DNA of 64,000 nt. Source: Nonomuraea angiospora. GTDB taxonomy: Bacteria > Actinomycetota > Actinomycetes > Streptosporangiales > Streptosporangiaceae. The notes under the pieces are model-generated. The model saw nothing but the letters and a program-made list of their open reading frames with translations, had not been told where the DNA came from and made no database searches. Below are positions 52,798-63,800 of the stretch, one piece after another. The DNA is taken from assembly GCF_014873145.1 (NCBI RefSeq), contig NZ_JADBEK010000001.1:2852001-2916000 (forward strand), read 5' to 3'. How positions within the stretch are numbered: position 1 is the stretch's first letter; each line of letters opens with the position of its first letter. A program made the position numbers and the translations under genes.

Positions 52798-54454
52798 TCG
52801 GCTCGCCGGAGTTGTCGATGGACTCGACGTAGTAGAGGGCGGGCACGCCGAGCGCGGGCTGCACCTCGGCGTAGGCGAGCCAGTCCGTCCTGCTGGGCAT
52901 CGGCCACTGGTCGGTGTCGATCAGGTGCCCCGGCATGGCGCGGGTGGCCACCGCGTGGCGGAAGCGGAGCTGGTCGACGGCGGGGACGGGGTCGCCGTGG
53001 GCGTCGTACTCGAGCACGTCGTTGAGCCGGATCATGTCGCTGACGTCGCCGAAAGCGGGGTGCGGGGTGTGCGTGATCATGAGCGCGTCGGGTTTGACGC
53101 TCTTGGCGGCCTCGTACATGGTCCTGAGCAGTTCGTGCAGGAGGGCGAGCCCCCAGGTGGTCCCGTACGACTTCAGGTGCGACCCGCTGGGGAACCACTG
53201 CGTGAAGTCGATCTTGAATCCGTCGGCCCCGAGGTCGCCGAGCAGCCTTTCCATGATCGTACGGATCCTGCGCCGGTAGGCCGGGTTCGAGGGGTCGGCC
53301 GCCACGGGACGGCCGCCCGCGTCCGTCACGCACTCCTCGGCGGGCAGCCCGTCGGGCGCCCACGCCCGCCACCACAGCAGCACGCGCTGCCCGCGCGCGT
53401 GCCTGGCGGCGATCCACTCTCCCAACGCGGGCCACTTCGCCGGGTCGGGCGCGGGGTCGCCGTACGCGAGCTGCCACCGGTCGTCGACCACGATGGTCCC
53501 GGGCACGATGCCGTGCTCCTCCAGCCGGGACAGCCATCCGTCGTAGAGCTCCTGCCGGGCCAGCTCGGTCGGGGAGACGCCGTCGGCCCTGGCGCACTGC
53601 GCGCCCCAACCGCAGAAGATCGGCCTGCTCCACCAGTCGTGCCGCTCGCCGGCGGACGCGGCCAGGCCGTGCGCGACCAGGTCCTCGCGGTGTTGCGAGA
53701 TCGCCTCCCACGGCGACGACGCGGGGCGGAACACGACGGCGGGCGAGCGCCAGGTCCCGCTCACCGAGGTGTGGCACTCGTAGTCGAGGCGCAGCAGCGC
53801 CCCGCCGTCCAGCGGCTCGTACGCGAGCTCGGTGAAGGTCAGGTCCGCGATGCCCGCGCGTACCGAGGCCCCCAGCCAGGGACCGCCGGGCACGGCGGTG
53901 GCCCCGTCCGGCTCCTCCTTGCAGAAGGCCAGCACCAGCGGCGGCGGCGAGAAGACCGCGTGGAGGCGGCCCGGCGAGGCGTCGCCGATCACGGTGAGCA
54001 CGAGCGGCACGGACACCGGCCGCACCACCTGCACGGGATGGGTGGGCGTGGGGTTGAAGACGCCGCGCGCGTGCAGTCCCGTGCGGAACGTGCCCGCCGC
54101 CCGGGTGTTGAGCACGGCCCGCCCGCCCAGCAGCGTCACGTCGCCGATCAGGCCGTGGCCCTCGACGCGCACCTCCACCGCGATCGTCTCGGGAGTGCAG
54201 GTCAGCCGGACGGTCTTCGCCTCCCACCCGGTCGAGCGCTGGGGGAAGTCGAAGATCGCCTCACCTTCGCGCTCGGCGAGCACGGGCGGCAGCGTCTCGT
54301 AGGTCTCGTCGCGCCCGCCCGCGGTGCCGACCGAGGCGATCAGGCTGAGCGTCATCCAGCCTTCCAGCTCGGCGCTGGGGTCGGTGCGCGAGACCGTCAG
54401 CCGGTAGTGGCCGCTGTCCAGGAAATAGGCGGTGTCGGTGGTGGTGATGCGCAT
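52718..54454 (-). CDS. GH36-like alpha-galactosidase / alpha-N-acetylgalactosaminidase
   Basis: A 578-residue protein. N-terminal beta domain, then a TIM barrel with the nucleophile motif GADGFKIDFTQW (Asp416), preceded by VVDDRWQLAYGDP and followed by LIDTDQWPMPSR. These match GH36-type and related GH27/31-superfamily galactosidases. No signal peptide is present. It should remove alpha-galactose or alpha-GalNAc from imported glycans. It follows the transporter genes (29-base gap after permease 2), so it is expressed with them. Family placement is firm; linkage is not. Confidence 0.82.
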   Translation of the reverse strand: MRITTTDTAYFLDSGHYRLTVSRTDPSAELEGWMTLSLIASVGTAGGRDETYETLPPVLAEREGEAIFDFPQRSTGWEAKTVRLTCTPETIAVEVRVEGHGLIGDVTLLGGRAVLNTRAAGTFRTGLHARGVFNPTPTHPVQVVRPVSVPLVLTVIGDASPGRLHAVFSPPPLVLAFCKEEPDGATAVPGGPWLGASVRAGIADLTFTELAYEPLDGGALLRLDYECHTSVSGTWRSPAVVFRPASSPWEAISQHREDLVAHGLAASAGERHDWWSRPIFCGWGAQCARADGVSPTELARQELYDGWLSRLEEHGIVPGTIVVDDRWQLAYGDPAPDPAKWPALGEWIAARHARGQRVLLWWRAWAPDGLPAEECVTDAGGRPVAADPSNPAYRRRIRTIMERLLGDLGADGFKIDFTQWFPSGSHLKSYGTTWGLALLHELLRTMYEAAKSVKPDALMITHTPHPAFGDVSDMIRLNDVLEYDAHGDPVPAVDQLRFRHAVATRAMPGHLIDTDQWPMPSRTDWLAYAEVQPALGVPALYYVESIDNSGEPISGEDLRRVADWWWPGGPAPLARTAG

Positions 54455-54483
54455 GGTTCAGCCGGAGCTCCAGTCGAGGTGGC

Positions 54484-55311
54484 TCATCCCTTGCTCCCCG
54501 TGGTCGCGATGCCTCTGAGGAAGTGCTTCTGGCCGAGGAAGAACAGGATGATCATCGGGATGGTGGTGATCACGCTGGCGGTCATGACGATCTCCCAGTG
54601 CCACTCCCCGCCGAACCCGAACTGGTCGAGCAGCGCCTTGAGCCCGCGCGGGACGGTGAACGTGGAGGAGTCGCGCAGGTAGATCAGCGGCCGCATCAGG
54701 TCCGTCCAGGCCGCCTGGAACTCGAAGAGCAGCGTCACCACGACCGCGGGCCGGCACAGCGGCAGCGCGATCCGGGTGAAGATCTTCCAGTTGTTCGCCC
54801 CGTCGAGCTTGGCCGCCTCGAACGGCTCTCGCGGCAGCCCCATGAAGAACTGCCGCAGCAGGAAGATGTAGAAGGCGCTGCCGAACAGGTTCTGGGCCCA
54901 CAGCGGGGTGAGGGTGCCGACCATGCCGAGCGAGTTCCAGATGAGGAACACCGGGATCATGGTGACCACGCCCGGCAGCATCATCGTGGCCAGGAGGAGG
55001 CCGAACAGCGCCCCTCTGCCGGGGAAGCGGAAGTAGGCGAACCCCCACGCCACCATCGCGCTGGTGATCGTGACGGTCACCGCCGCCAGCACCGTGACCA
55101 GCAGCGTGTTGACCATCCAGAGCGCGAGCGGCGCCTCCTGCCACACCTTGACGTAGTTGTCGAGGATGAACGTCTCGGGGATCAGCCGGTGGTCGAACAC
55201 CTCGCCGCGCGGCTTGAAGGAGGCGCTCAGCAGCCAGACGAAAGGGTAGATGAAGGCGACGGTGAGCACGCCGAGCGCGGCCCACGTCAGGATCCGCCCG
55301 GCCCGCTTCAC
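54484..55311 (-). CDS. Carbohydrate ABC transporter permease (MalG-type)
   Basis: A 275-residue, six-helix membrane protein starting at GTG 55311 and overlapping the previous stop by four bases. The conserved EAA-type loop EAAKLDGANNWKIFTRIALPLCRP contacts the ATPase. With the other permease and the binding lipoprotein it forms an importer. No ATPase gene is in the window; in actinomycetes a shared MsiK-like ATPase usually serves several such importers, which is the likely case here. Confidence 0.92.
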   Translation of the reverse strand: MKRAGRILTWAALGVLTVAFIYPFVWLLSASFKPRGEVFDHRLIPETFILDNYVKVWQEAPLALWMVNTLLVTVLAAVTVTITSAMVAWGFAYFRFPGRGALFGLLLATMMLPGVVTMIPVFLIWNSLGMVGTLTPLWAQNLFGSAFYIFLLRQFFMGLPREPFEAAKLDGANNWKIFTRIALPLCRPAVVVTLLFEFQAAWTDLMRPLIYLRDSSTFTVPRGLKALLDQFGFGGEWHWEIVMTASVITTIPMIILFFLGQKHFLRGIATTGSKG

Positions 55312-56240
55312 GGCTTGCCTCCTTCGTAGTGGACGTAGCGCCGCGTCACGAGGATCTGCACGCCGGTGATCGCCATGATCACGATGAACAGCAGCCAGGC
55401 GAGGGCCGAGGCGTAGCCCATGTGCAGGAACTCGAACGCCTGCTGGAACAGGTAGATCGCGTAGAACAGGGCCGCGTCGTTGCTGTAGGTGGTGTTGCCC
55501 GAGCCGAAGAAGGCGGTGTACGCCTCGGTGAACGACTGCAGGGCGGCGATGGTGTCCACGATGAACAGGAAGAACAGCGTCGGGCTGATCATCGGCACGG
55601 TGATGCGCAGCGTGCGCCGCCACCAGCCGGCCCCGTCCACGAGCGCGGAGTCGTACAGCTCCTGGGGGACGCCGCGCAGCGCGGCCAGGAGGATGACGAC
55701 CGAGGAGCCGACGGTCCACAGGCTCATCAGCACCAGGCCGGGCTTGACCCAGTCGGGGTCGGTGGTCCAGGCGGGCCCGTCGATGCCGAACAGGCCGAGG
55801 AAGCCGTTGATCAGGCCGCTCTGGCCGTTGAACAGCATCAGCAGCAGGATGCCGATCGCGACCGGCGGGGTCATCTTGGGCAGGAAGAAGACCGTGCGGA
55901 AGAAGCCGGTGGCCTTCGTGGCGCTGTTGAGCAGCAGGGCCAGGGCGAGCGACACGACGAGGTGGGCAGGGACCGACATCACGGTGAACAGGGCCGTGTT
56001 CCGCAGCGCGAGCCCGACCTTCGGGTCCTCGAAGAGCGCCCTGTAGTTGTCGAGGCCGACGAAGGACGGGTCGTTGATGACGTCGTAGTCGGTCAGCGAC
56101 AGGTAGGCGCTGTTGATGACGGGCCACGCGGTGAAGATCAGGAACCCGATGATCCAGGGGCTGATGAACAGCAGGGCCGCCCGGGTGTCCTTCCAGCGCA
56201 TGGTACGCCGGAAGGACACTTTGCCATGAGAACGGGACAT
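55308..56240 (-). CDS. Carbohydrate ABC transporter permease (MalF-type)
   Basis: A 310-residue protein with six transmembrane helices and the EAA-like loop ALVDGAGWWRRTLRITVPMI. It starts one base after the stop of the binding-protein gene, so the transporter genes are tightly coupled. Expected to pair with the MalG-type permease as the channel. Confidence 0.92.
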   Translation of the reverse strand: MSRSHGKVSFRRTMRWKDTRAALLFISPWIIGFLIFTAWPVINSAYLSLTDYDVINDPSFVGLDNYRALFEDPKVGLALRNTALFTVMSVPAHLVVSLALALLLNSATKATGFFRTVFFLPKMTPPVAIGILLLMLFNGQSGLINGFLGLFGIDGPAWTTDPDWVKPGLVLMSLWTVGSSVVILLAALRGVPQELYDSALVDGAGWWRRTLRITVPMISPTLFFLFIVDTIAALQSFTEAYTAFFGSGNTTYSNDAALFYAIYLFQQAFEFLHMGYASALAWLLFIVIMAITGVQILVTRRYVHYEGGKP

Positions 56241-56241
56241 C

Positions 56242-57633
56242 TCAGTTCGTACGCTTCGTCCAGCCGGCCCACGCCTTGTCGAGAGCGGCCTGGGCGTCCC
56301 GCTGCGCCTTGTCGAGCGCCGGCTGCGGCTTGTCCTGGCCGTTGAGCACCCGGTTCACCGCGTCCTGCCAGGCCGTCTTGAACTCCTTGTCGGCGGGGTT
56401 GGCGGGGAGGCTGAAGGTGTGCTTGTTGGCCTCGTAGAACGCCTTCACGCCGGCGTCCCAGACGGGGCCGCCCGAGGTGAGCATCTTCTCGATCTCCGCG
56501 TCGGCCTTGACGTTGCCGGTCAGGATGCCGGTGAACGGCTTGCCCTCCGCCTTGCGCTTGTCCAGCCGGACCTGGGCCGCGGCCTTCCAGGTGTCGACGA
56601 GCGTCATGGTCTTGGCGAAGCGGCAGGCGGCCGCGGCGTTCTTCGCCCCCTTGGGGATCGCCCACGAGGAGCCCGAGGAGAAGGCCAGCGGCCGGCCCTG
56701 CGGGGTGCGGAAGGTGTCGAACACCAGGGGCGCCTTGGGTGAGACGTCGTTGAGCACGTTGACGTACCACTGCTCCATGGGCATGGCGCCCAGCTCGTCC
56801 TCGGCGAACTGGTTGCCCTTGCCGAAGAAGTCGGCCGAGTCGCGCAGGGCCTTGACCTTGGCGAAGCCGCCCTGCGCGTCGTAGATGCCGACCGCGAACT
56901 CCAGCGCCTTGACCACCTGCGGGCTGTTAAGCTGCGCCGTCCGGCCGTCGGCCGACAGCAGGTCGGCGCCGTTGGCCTTGGCCCACAGCGGCAGGAACTC
57001 CGGCAGCTTGCTGTCGTAGCCGATCGCCTGAAGCTTGCCGCCCGGCGCCTTGTACAGCTTCTTCGCCGCGGCGGTGATCTTGTCCCAGCTGGAGCCGTTG
57101 ACGTCGTCGATCGTCAGCCCGGCCCGCTTGAGCAGGTCGCCGTTGGCCATCGTGATCTGGACCTGGCTGAACTCGGGGATGGCCCAGACCTCGTCGCCGA
57201 AGGTCACCTGGCCGAGCGCGTCCTTGCCGTACATCGAGGTGTCGATCTGCTCGCCCTTGATGCACGAGGTCAGCGGGATGATGGCGCCGCGGGAGGCGAA
57301 CGTGCCGATCTCGTCGCGGTTGGCGTAGACGACGTCCGGCGGGTCACCCGCGGCCACCGAGGAGAGGAACTGCTGGATGTCGAGGTCGCCCTCGATCAAC
57401 TTGATGTCCGCGCCCCCGAGCGCCTTCTTGGCCAGGTCGACGCGGGTCGACCCGATCTCGTCCGTCGCGCCGAAGCCCATGACGGAGATGGTGCCCTGGT
57501 AGGTGGCGCTGGGGTTGAACTGACCCGCCGACGGGCTCGCGGACGTCCCGCCGCCGGTGCCCTTGGCGCAGGAGGTGAGGGCCAGTGCCAGGGACACCGG
57601 CAGAAGGGACCAGCGGACGAGTGGGGTTCGCAT
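56242..57633 (-). CDS. Extracellular sugar-binding lipoprotein
   Basis: A 463-residue lipoprotein starting at ATG 57633, with signal peptide MRTPLVRWSLLPVSLALALT and lipobox LTSCAKG. The rest is an ABC solute-binding protein of the sugar type (VMGFGATDEIGSTRVDLAKKA, then typical RTPQGRP and AFSSGSSWAIPKGAKN). It is the first gene of the importer operon; the LacI-type site 3 lies 40-60 bases upstream. It probably captures oligosaccharides released outside the cell. Confidence 0.9.
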   Translation of the reverse strand: MRTPLVRWSLLPVSLALALTSCAKGTGGGTSASPSAGQFNPSATYQGTISVMGFGATDEIGSTRVDLAKKALGGADIKLIEGDLDIQQFLSSVAAGDPPDVVYANRDEIGTFASRGAIIPLTSCIKGEQIDTSMYGKDALGQVTFGDEVWAIPEFSQVQITMANGDLLKRAGLTIDDVNGSSWDKITAAAKKLYKAPGGKLQAIGYDSKLPEFLPLWAKANGADLLSADGRTAQLNSPQVVKALEFAVGIYDAQGGFAKVKALRDSADFFGKGNQFAEDELGAMPMEQWYVNVLNDVSPKAPLVFDTFRTPQGRPLAFSSGSSWAIPKGAKNAAAACRFAKTMTLVDTWKAAAQVRLDKRKAEGKPFTGILTGNVKADAEIEKMLTSGGPVWDAGVKAFYEANKHTFSLPANPADKEFKTAWQDAVNRVLNGQDKPQPALDKAQRDAQAALDKAWAGWTKRTN

Positions 57634-57672
57634 GGGGGGAATCGCCTCCGGCAAGCCTGATGACGGCCACCA

Positions 57673-57692
57673 ATGTGGCAACGTTCACACAT
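57673..57692. promoter_or_regulatory. LacI-type operator candidate 3
   Basis: ATGTGGCAACGTTCACACAT is a near-perfect 20-bp palindrome centred on AACGTT, 40 bases before the binding-protein start. It shares the TGTG..CGTT..CACA frame with candidate 1. Confidence 0.72.
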
Positions 57693-57899
57693 CTGAGAAC
57701 GTACCCATACCGCCGAAACCCCGTCAACCACTCGAATCACAGCGTTTCAGTGTCGTTAATTTCGGTCGGGCGGTGTGGGAACGTGCATCCTTTTCCCAGA
57801 ATCCCGTCCCATACACGGGTGCGACCCAGCGGGGCGCCGGAGCGGAACCGTGCGGCGCTCGCGCTCCGGGCCTCCACGTGAGCTAGGTGTCCGGCCCGC

Positions 57900-60800
57900 T
57901 CAGAAAATCTTGTTCCATCCCTTCTTGACCTTCGACCAGCCTGACTTCACTTTGTCGTACGTCTTGATCACGGTGTCGGCGGCGAGCCCGCCGAGCAGGC
58001 CGCCGACATAGCCACCCGCCGCGCCGCAGGCCGCCGCGATCACCACCGTACCGGGCAGGCACAACCCGACCCCCGCGCCCGCTCCGAGGGCCGCGCTGGT
58101 CGCTACGGTTCCGCCGCGGAGGGTGGCGCGGCCCACCCGCTCCCCCTTGGTGAGGCCGGAACCCTCGTCTTCCTCGTACTGTTCGTAAGCCGTAACGCCG
58201 AATTCGAGCCCGTAGCCCACTACGCCCAGAAATTTTCCGGCCTTGCTGAGACGCCTTCCCCACTTGATCCCGCGGTACAGAGCGCGGTTGGCATCGCCGT
58301 TGTACCAGAGGCGCGCACCGCGGTTGAGCCAGCGGTTCCGGTTGGTCAGAATCAACGCCGAACCCGTCTTCCTGATCCTGTCGTAGTTGCGGAGTGCGAT
58401 CGCCGCCGACCGCCCTGCCCGGGAGTCGAAGCCGTCCGCGGCGGCGCCCAGGCCGAGCAGGAGCCAGCTCAGCCCGTCGAACTTGCGCGGGTCGACGCCC
58501 TCCACGGCGTTCTGGCAGAAGTTCTGGAGGGGCATGCCGAGCCCGCAGAAAGTGCTTACGGACTTCTTGGCGAAGGACGACACGCCACCGGCCGGGTTGG
58601 AGCGGCGACCGTTACCACCATGATGGCCGCTACCGCCGCTGCTACCGCCGCCGGCGCGGTCGATCCAGTCTCCGACGCTGCCCCCGCCGGGCGGGAACGG
58701 CGGGTGGAACGGCCCGTGGAAGATCTTCCCGTCCGGGTCGGTGAAGGTGACGGGGTTGTTGTTGGCGTAGGCGTAGGCGTTCATCTGCTGCGGGTCCTGC
58801 GAGTCGATGATCGGGTCGACGCTGATGAATCTGCCGGTCGCCGGGTCGTACTCGCGGGCGCCGAGATGGGTGAGACCGGTCGGGTCGTCGGTGCCGCCGA
58901 CGAAGCCGCGCTCTCCCGGCCAGGTGCCGACCGAGGTCCCGCGCCGCTGGCCGAAGGGGGTGAAGCGGCGTTGCGACAGCTGCTGCGTGGCGGCGTCGAT
59001 CGCGAGTTCCCCGGTGCCGTTCTGGTCGGCCGCCAGGAAGGTGACCCCCTTCGGGGTGCGGACCGCGACGGTGACCGTGTCGTGGACGTAGTAGCGGGTG
59101 GCCTCGACCTTGGCCGTGACGTTGTCCAGGCGCAACTCCATCCCCGGCAGGTACAGGGTGGCCCCGGCGGGGTCTCGGCGGATGAGCCGGTTGCCGTCGG
59201 CGTCGTAGCCGTAGGAGGTGGCCTTCCCGCCCTCGGTGGTCTTGCTGAGCCGTCCTTCGACGTCCCACTCCAGGCTCTGGTCGTTGCGACTCAGCGTGTT
59301 GCCGATGTCGTCGTAGGTGTAGGTGTCGGACCGCGCCCCGGCGCCGCCGGTCTGGGTGAGCGAGGAGAGCGCGTGCGGCCGGGGCGCCCCCGGCGCGGGA
59401 TAGGTGTAGGAGCGGATGGTGTCGGCGACACCGCCGACACCGTGCTGGACTTCCTTCGTACGGTTGCCGGTCGGGTCGTAGGTGAACGACTGCCAGTACG
59501 GCGCCACGCCCCCGACCACGCCCGCGGCCGGCGTCCCGGCGCACGACGGCGTGCCCTGGGACCAGGCCTCGCTCATCCGGCGCAGGTAGTCGTAGGCGAA
59601 GCACTGCGTGTCGGTGCCGTCGCGCGAGACGTCCGAGATCATGGTGATGTTCCCGGCCGGGTCGTATCCGTACGTGGCCGCGCGGTCCACCCCCGCGACC
59701 TCCTCACGGTCGGTCCTGGAGGAGTGCAGGCGCTGGGTGCCGAACTCGTAGGAGTAGGTGAGCCACGCCTTCTTGCCGCCGGTGGACAGCTCGTACTGCT
59801 CCGGTTTGCCGGTCAGGCTGTGCGTGGACCTGGTCACGTACGGGGTGAGGCCCGAGGTGGTCGTCGGCCTGCGCAGCTCGTCGTAGCCGTAGACAACGGT
59901 TTCGGCCGCGAGGCCGCCGGAGTCGGGGAAGCTCGTCGACTGCGTCGTGCCGTCCAGCTTGTAGCGGTTGTCGAACTGGTAACTCCCGGCCAGCTTGCCC
60001 TCGGACGCGGGGATCGTCACGGTGGTACGGATCACCCGGTCGAGGCTGTCGTAGGCGTTGACCGCAGTCGTGTACGCCTGCCCGTCGGTGTAGCGGGTGG
60101 CGCTGGACAGCTGGCCCTTGTGGACCGTGTCGTAGGCCCAGGCCGTGATGACGGGCCCGTCCGCCGCACCCTCCCGGACCTCAGTCTTTCGGCCCAAAGC
60201 GTCGTAGGTGGTGAAGACCTTCCGGTGCCGGGCGTCCTCGATCGAGGTGACCCGGTCGAGGTCGTCGTAAGTGTACTTGGTGGTTCCCTTGTCCGGGTCG
60301 TCGGTCTGGATCTCCCGCCGCCGCAGGTCGTAGTGGTGGGTCCAGGTGTTGCCGACGCCGTCCTTCACGGTCGCCTGGTCGCCCATCGGGGTGTAGGTGT
60401 AGGAGGTCGCGTCATAGGCTCCCGCCGGGGTGCCGCCGCGGTACTGGCGCAGCTCGACAAGCCGGCCGCGGGCGTCGAAGACGGAGGTCGACGCCGTCGC
60501 ACCCGGCGGCGGGGTCACCGAGGTCCGGTCGCCCGAATAGGCCGTCGTGGTGCGCCACTTCTCCCGGGTCTCCCCGTTCCCCACCAGGAAGCGCCGGACC
60601 GTCTCCCGGTTGCGGCCGTCGTAGTCGTGAGCCGTCTGCGACTCGACGTTGCCCTCGTAGGGGCCGAACAGGCTCGTCGAAGGAGCGCCGGTCGAGTAGT
60701 ACTGGCCGTACTCGCGGGCGAGGTTGCCGCGAGAGTCGTAGAGGGTGTCGGCGATCAGCCGCCCGCCTCCGGGGCCCGGGTCCTGGACCTGGCGCAGTCG

Positions 60801-63800
60801 CAGCCACCCGTCGTACAGCTCGTACGTCGGCGCGGTCTGGTCTCCCTCGGCGGTCAGCCGCCGGGTGCCGATCGCGATGATCTGGCCGTCGGCGATACGG
60901 TAGCTGAACTCCAGGTTGGGCGTCTGTTTGCCCTGCTTGGACCGGTCGGGCAGCCACACCGCGCCGAGGCGGCCCAGGGCGTCGTACTGGAGGTCGGTGC
61001 GCTTGCCGTCGGCGTCCACCTTGGCGGTCGGCAGGCCGAACGCCGGGTCGCGCTCCTCGCGGATGACGTGCGCCGTGGTCTCGTCACCGGGTTTCGCCGG
61101 CGGCCCGGTCACCCGCACTTCGGTGGTCAGCCCGGCGGTGTCGGTGAAGACGGTGGTGGTGACGTTGCCCGCCGCGTCCTTGGAGGTGAGGTCGCGCCCG
61201 TAGGAGTCGTACGTGGAGGTCTCCGTCGCCACATACGTCGCCTTCGTGCCGTCGTGGGCGGCGATCTCCTCGCTCTTGGTGAGCAGGCCCTTGGCCGGGG
61301 CCGCGCCGACGGCCCCGCCGTCGTAGGACGAGCGCTCGGCCTCCAGCAGCTGCTTCGAACGGTCGGGAGTGACCGAGCAGCTCACCGAGACGGTCTCCGA
61401 CCCGGAGGGGAAGTTCAGCATCCACCGCTTGTTGTCCTGGGCGTAGCTGACGCGGACGCACCGGTCGTCGGCGTTCGTGGACACATCGCCTTCGTCGTCG
61501 GTCTGCGTGACGAGGCCGACAGTCGGCTCATAGGTGACCGAGCTCTCCGTCTCGCGCCACTTGCCGCCGTCGAGCGCCGTCCAGGTGTGGGTCTTGGCGA
61601 CGTTGACGAGGTTGGCGGTGACCGTCCCCCAGCTGCGGGTACGGCTCGCCGTCTGCCGCCGCCACGGGGTGTTGACGGTCTTGACCTCCACCGCACCGCC
61701 CGGTCCGGCGAACTCCGTCCTCTTCAGCTCGAAGCCCGCCAGGGCGTCATGGTCGACGTGCTCGCCGCCTTCGCCGTCGGAGATCTTGACGCTCTTGGCA
61801 CCGCCGTCGGCGTTCAGGCGGTCGCCGTCCATGCCGCGAAGGTACAGGTGCTCGGTGAGGGAGCGGGGGTCGTTCCACCCGCCCGTCGTGACCTGGACGC
61901 GCCCGTAACCCCGCCACTGCGACCAGGTCTTGTACTTCTCCTTGGTGATGCCGTCGTCGTCGTCGAAGTGCCAGGCCGCTCCATCGGGATAGTCGTACGA
62001 CGTCAGCATGTCGGGTCCGCCGCCGGTCCGGTCCGAACGGACGACCCGGGTGACGACGTACTTGTGGAACCAGTCCTGGATCGGCTCCTCGTAGCCGGCG
62101 GGCGTCCACTTCACGGGGAAGCAGCGGTGGGTGTTGGTCTCCGGTTTCGGCAGCGAGCCGAGCGTGCAGTCCTCGTCGGAGTAGTTGACGTCTATCTGGC
62201 CGCCGGACTCGTCGTAGATTGCGCCGAGCCGGTACTTGACGAACGGCGCGATGTCGTCGCCCTGCTTGTCGACGCGGTTGGGCAGCTGGACGTGGTTGAA
62301 CGTCACCAGCGGCAGCGTGATGGCCGTGCCGGAGGCGAGACCGGTGTGCTTGATCGACTTCAGCAGCAGCGCTCGGTCGACGTCCGCGTCGCCCCAGTCG
62401 TGGTCGAGCGTCCACGACTCGACGTCGCGGTAGGTGCCGTCAGCCTTCTGCACCTGGGTCTTGACCTCGGTGAGCCGCTTGCGCGACCAGAATGTGGGGG
62501 TGAGCGCGCCGTGGGTGCCCTTGCATTCCGTACCGGCCGCGCAGTTGAGGTCCCACGGGACGTCGGGCCAGTTCAGCGGAGTGTCGTCGATCTTGTCCGG
62601 GGCGCACGCGGGGGCGTCGCCGAGGCAGCGCTCGGACACGCGGAAGACGACCAGTGCCGGGGCGTTGCCGGTGAAGAGGGAGTCCGCGCGGCGGCCGTAC
62701 TCGATGCGGTCGAGCCAGCCTCCCCTGACGTACGGGGTGTCGTCGGCGGGCTCGAGGTCGCGGCCGTAGCGGTTGCCCTCCTGCTTGTAGAAGTACGTGA
62801 TGGCGTTGCCACGCGGGTCCACCACGTAGTCGAGGTTCCACCGGTAGGCCTGCTGGCACCAGGACTTGGCGAACGTGTCGCCATGGCAGGGCTCGCCGGC
62901 GTCGTCGCCGAAGACGGGCTGGGTCCAGGCCGACCCGGTCTCGGGCTTGCCGGAGCTCCAGCCGGGCAGCCGGTTGAGGCCGAAGAAGTACTGCACGCCG
63001 TCCGGGGTGGTGAGCTTCCAGTACTCGCCGTCGTCGTCGCCGTTGGCGGTGCCTGTGTCCTTCAGCCGCTCGACGCGGGTGCCGTCGTCGTTCTTCAACC
63101 GCCAGGTGCCGTCACCGGCCTGGACCAGCTCGCCGCCCTTGCCGTTCCAGCTGATGGCGGCGTTGTCGTACGCCCAGCACTGGTCGCCCGGCGGGGTGCC
63201 CCATTCGTCCTTGGGCGCTCCGTCGTCGGCGCAGGGCTTGTACCCGCGCTGGATGTAGCCGGGCCAGTAGTCGAAGCCCTCGCCCACCCAGGACGGCTGG
63301 TTGTTGGTGTTGGAGGTGCGGCCGTCCATGGCGCCGGAGGAGTAGGAGAACCCGACCTTCGGGGTCAGCTCGCCGGGCACGGGCGGCACCCGGATCGGGT
63401 AGGACCAGGAGAAGTCGCCGGACTGCTCCGACACCGACCACGTCGCCGAGGAGGAGAGCTTGGTGGCCGAGTAGTCGCCCTTGTCGCCGGAGCCGCCCGC
63501 GACCGCGGCGAGCACCGTCTGACCGCCCGTGCTCGCCGATGCCGACGGCGACGACGGGGTGACGTCGGCGGAGAGTCTCTTGCGCTCCGTGTCGTTGTGC
63601 GAGGCCACCGGGGTCGTGGTCCGGCACTCGGGGTTCGAAGGCGTGGTCAGCGCGCACGAGGGCAGGCGCACCAGCCTGAGCCGGCTGCCGTAGGAGCCGC
63701 CGTACGCGCCCGCGAAGCCCGAGTAGTCGAGCTCCACCCCGACCGAGCCGTCCGCCGTCACGCCGAACACGACTCCGTCCACGCCGGCGCGCTCGCCCGC

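Noticed and set aside
57774..57790. TGTGGGAACGTGCATC as a fourth LacI site
   Set aside because: Only the left half fits; the right half does not match and no gene start is close. It may be a chance half-site.
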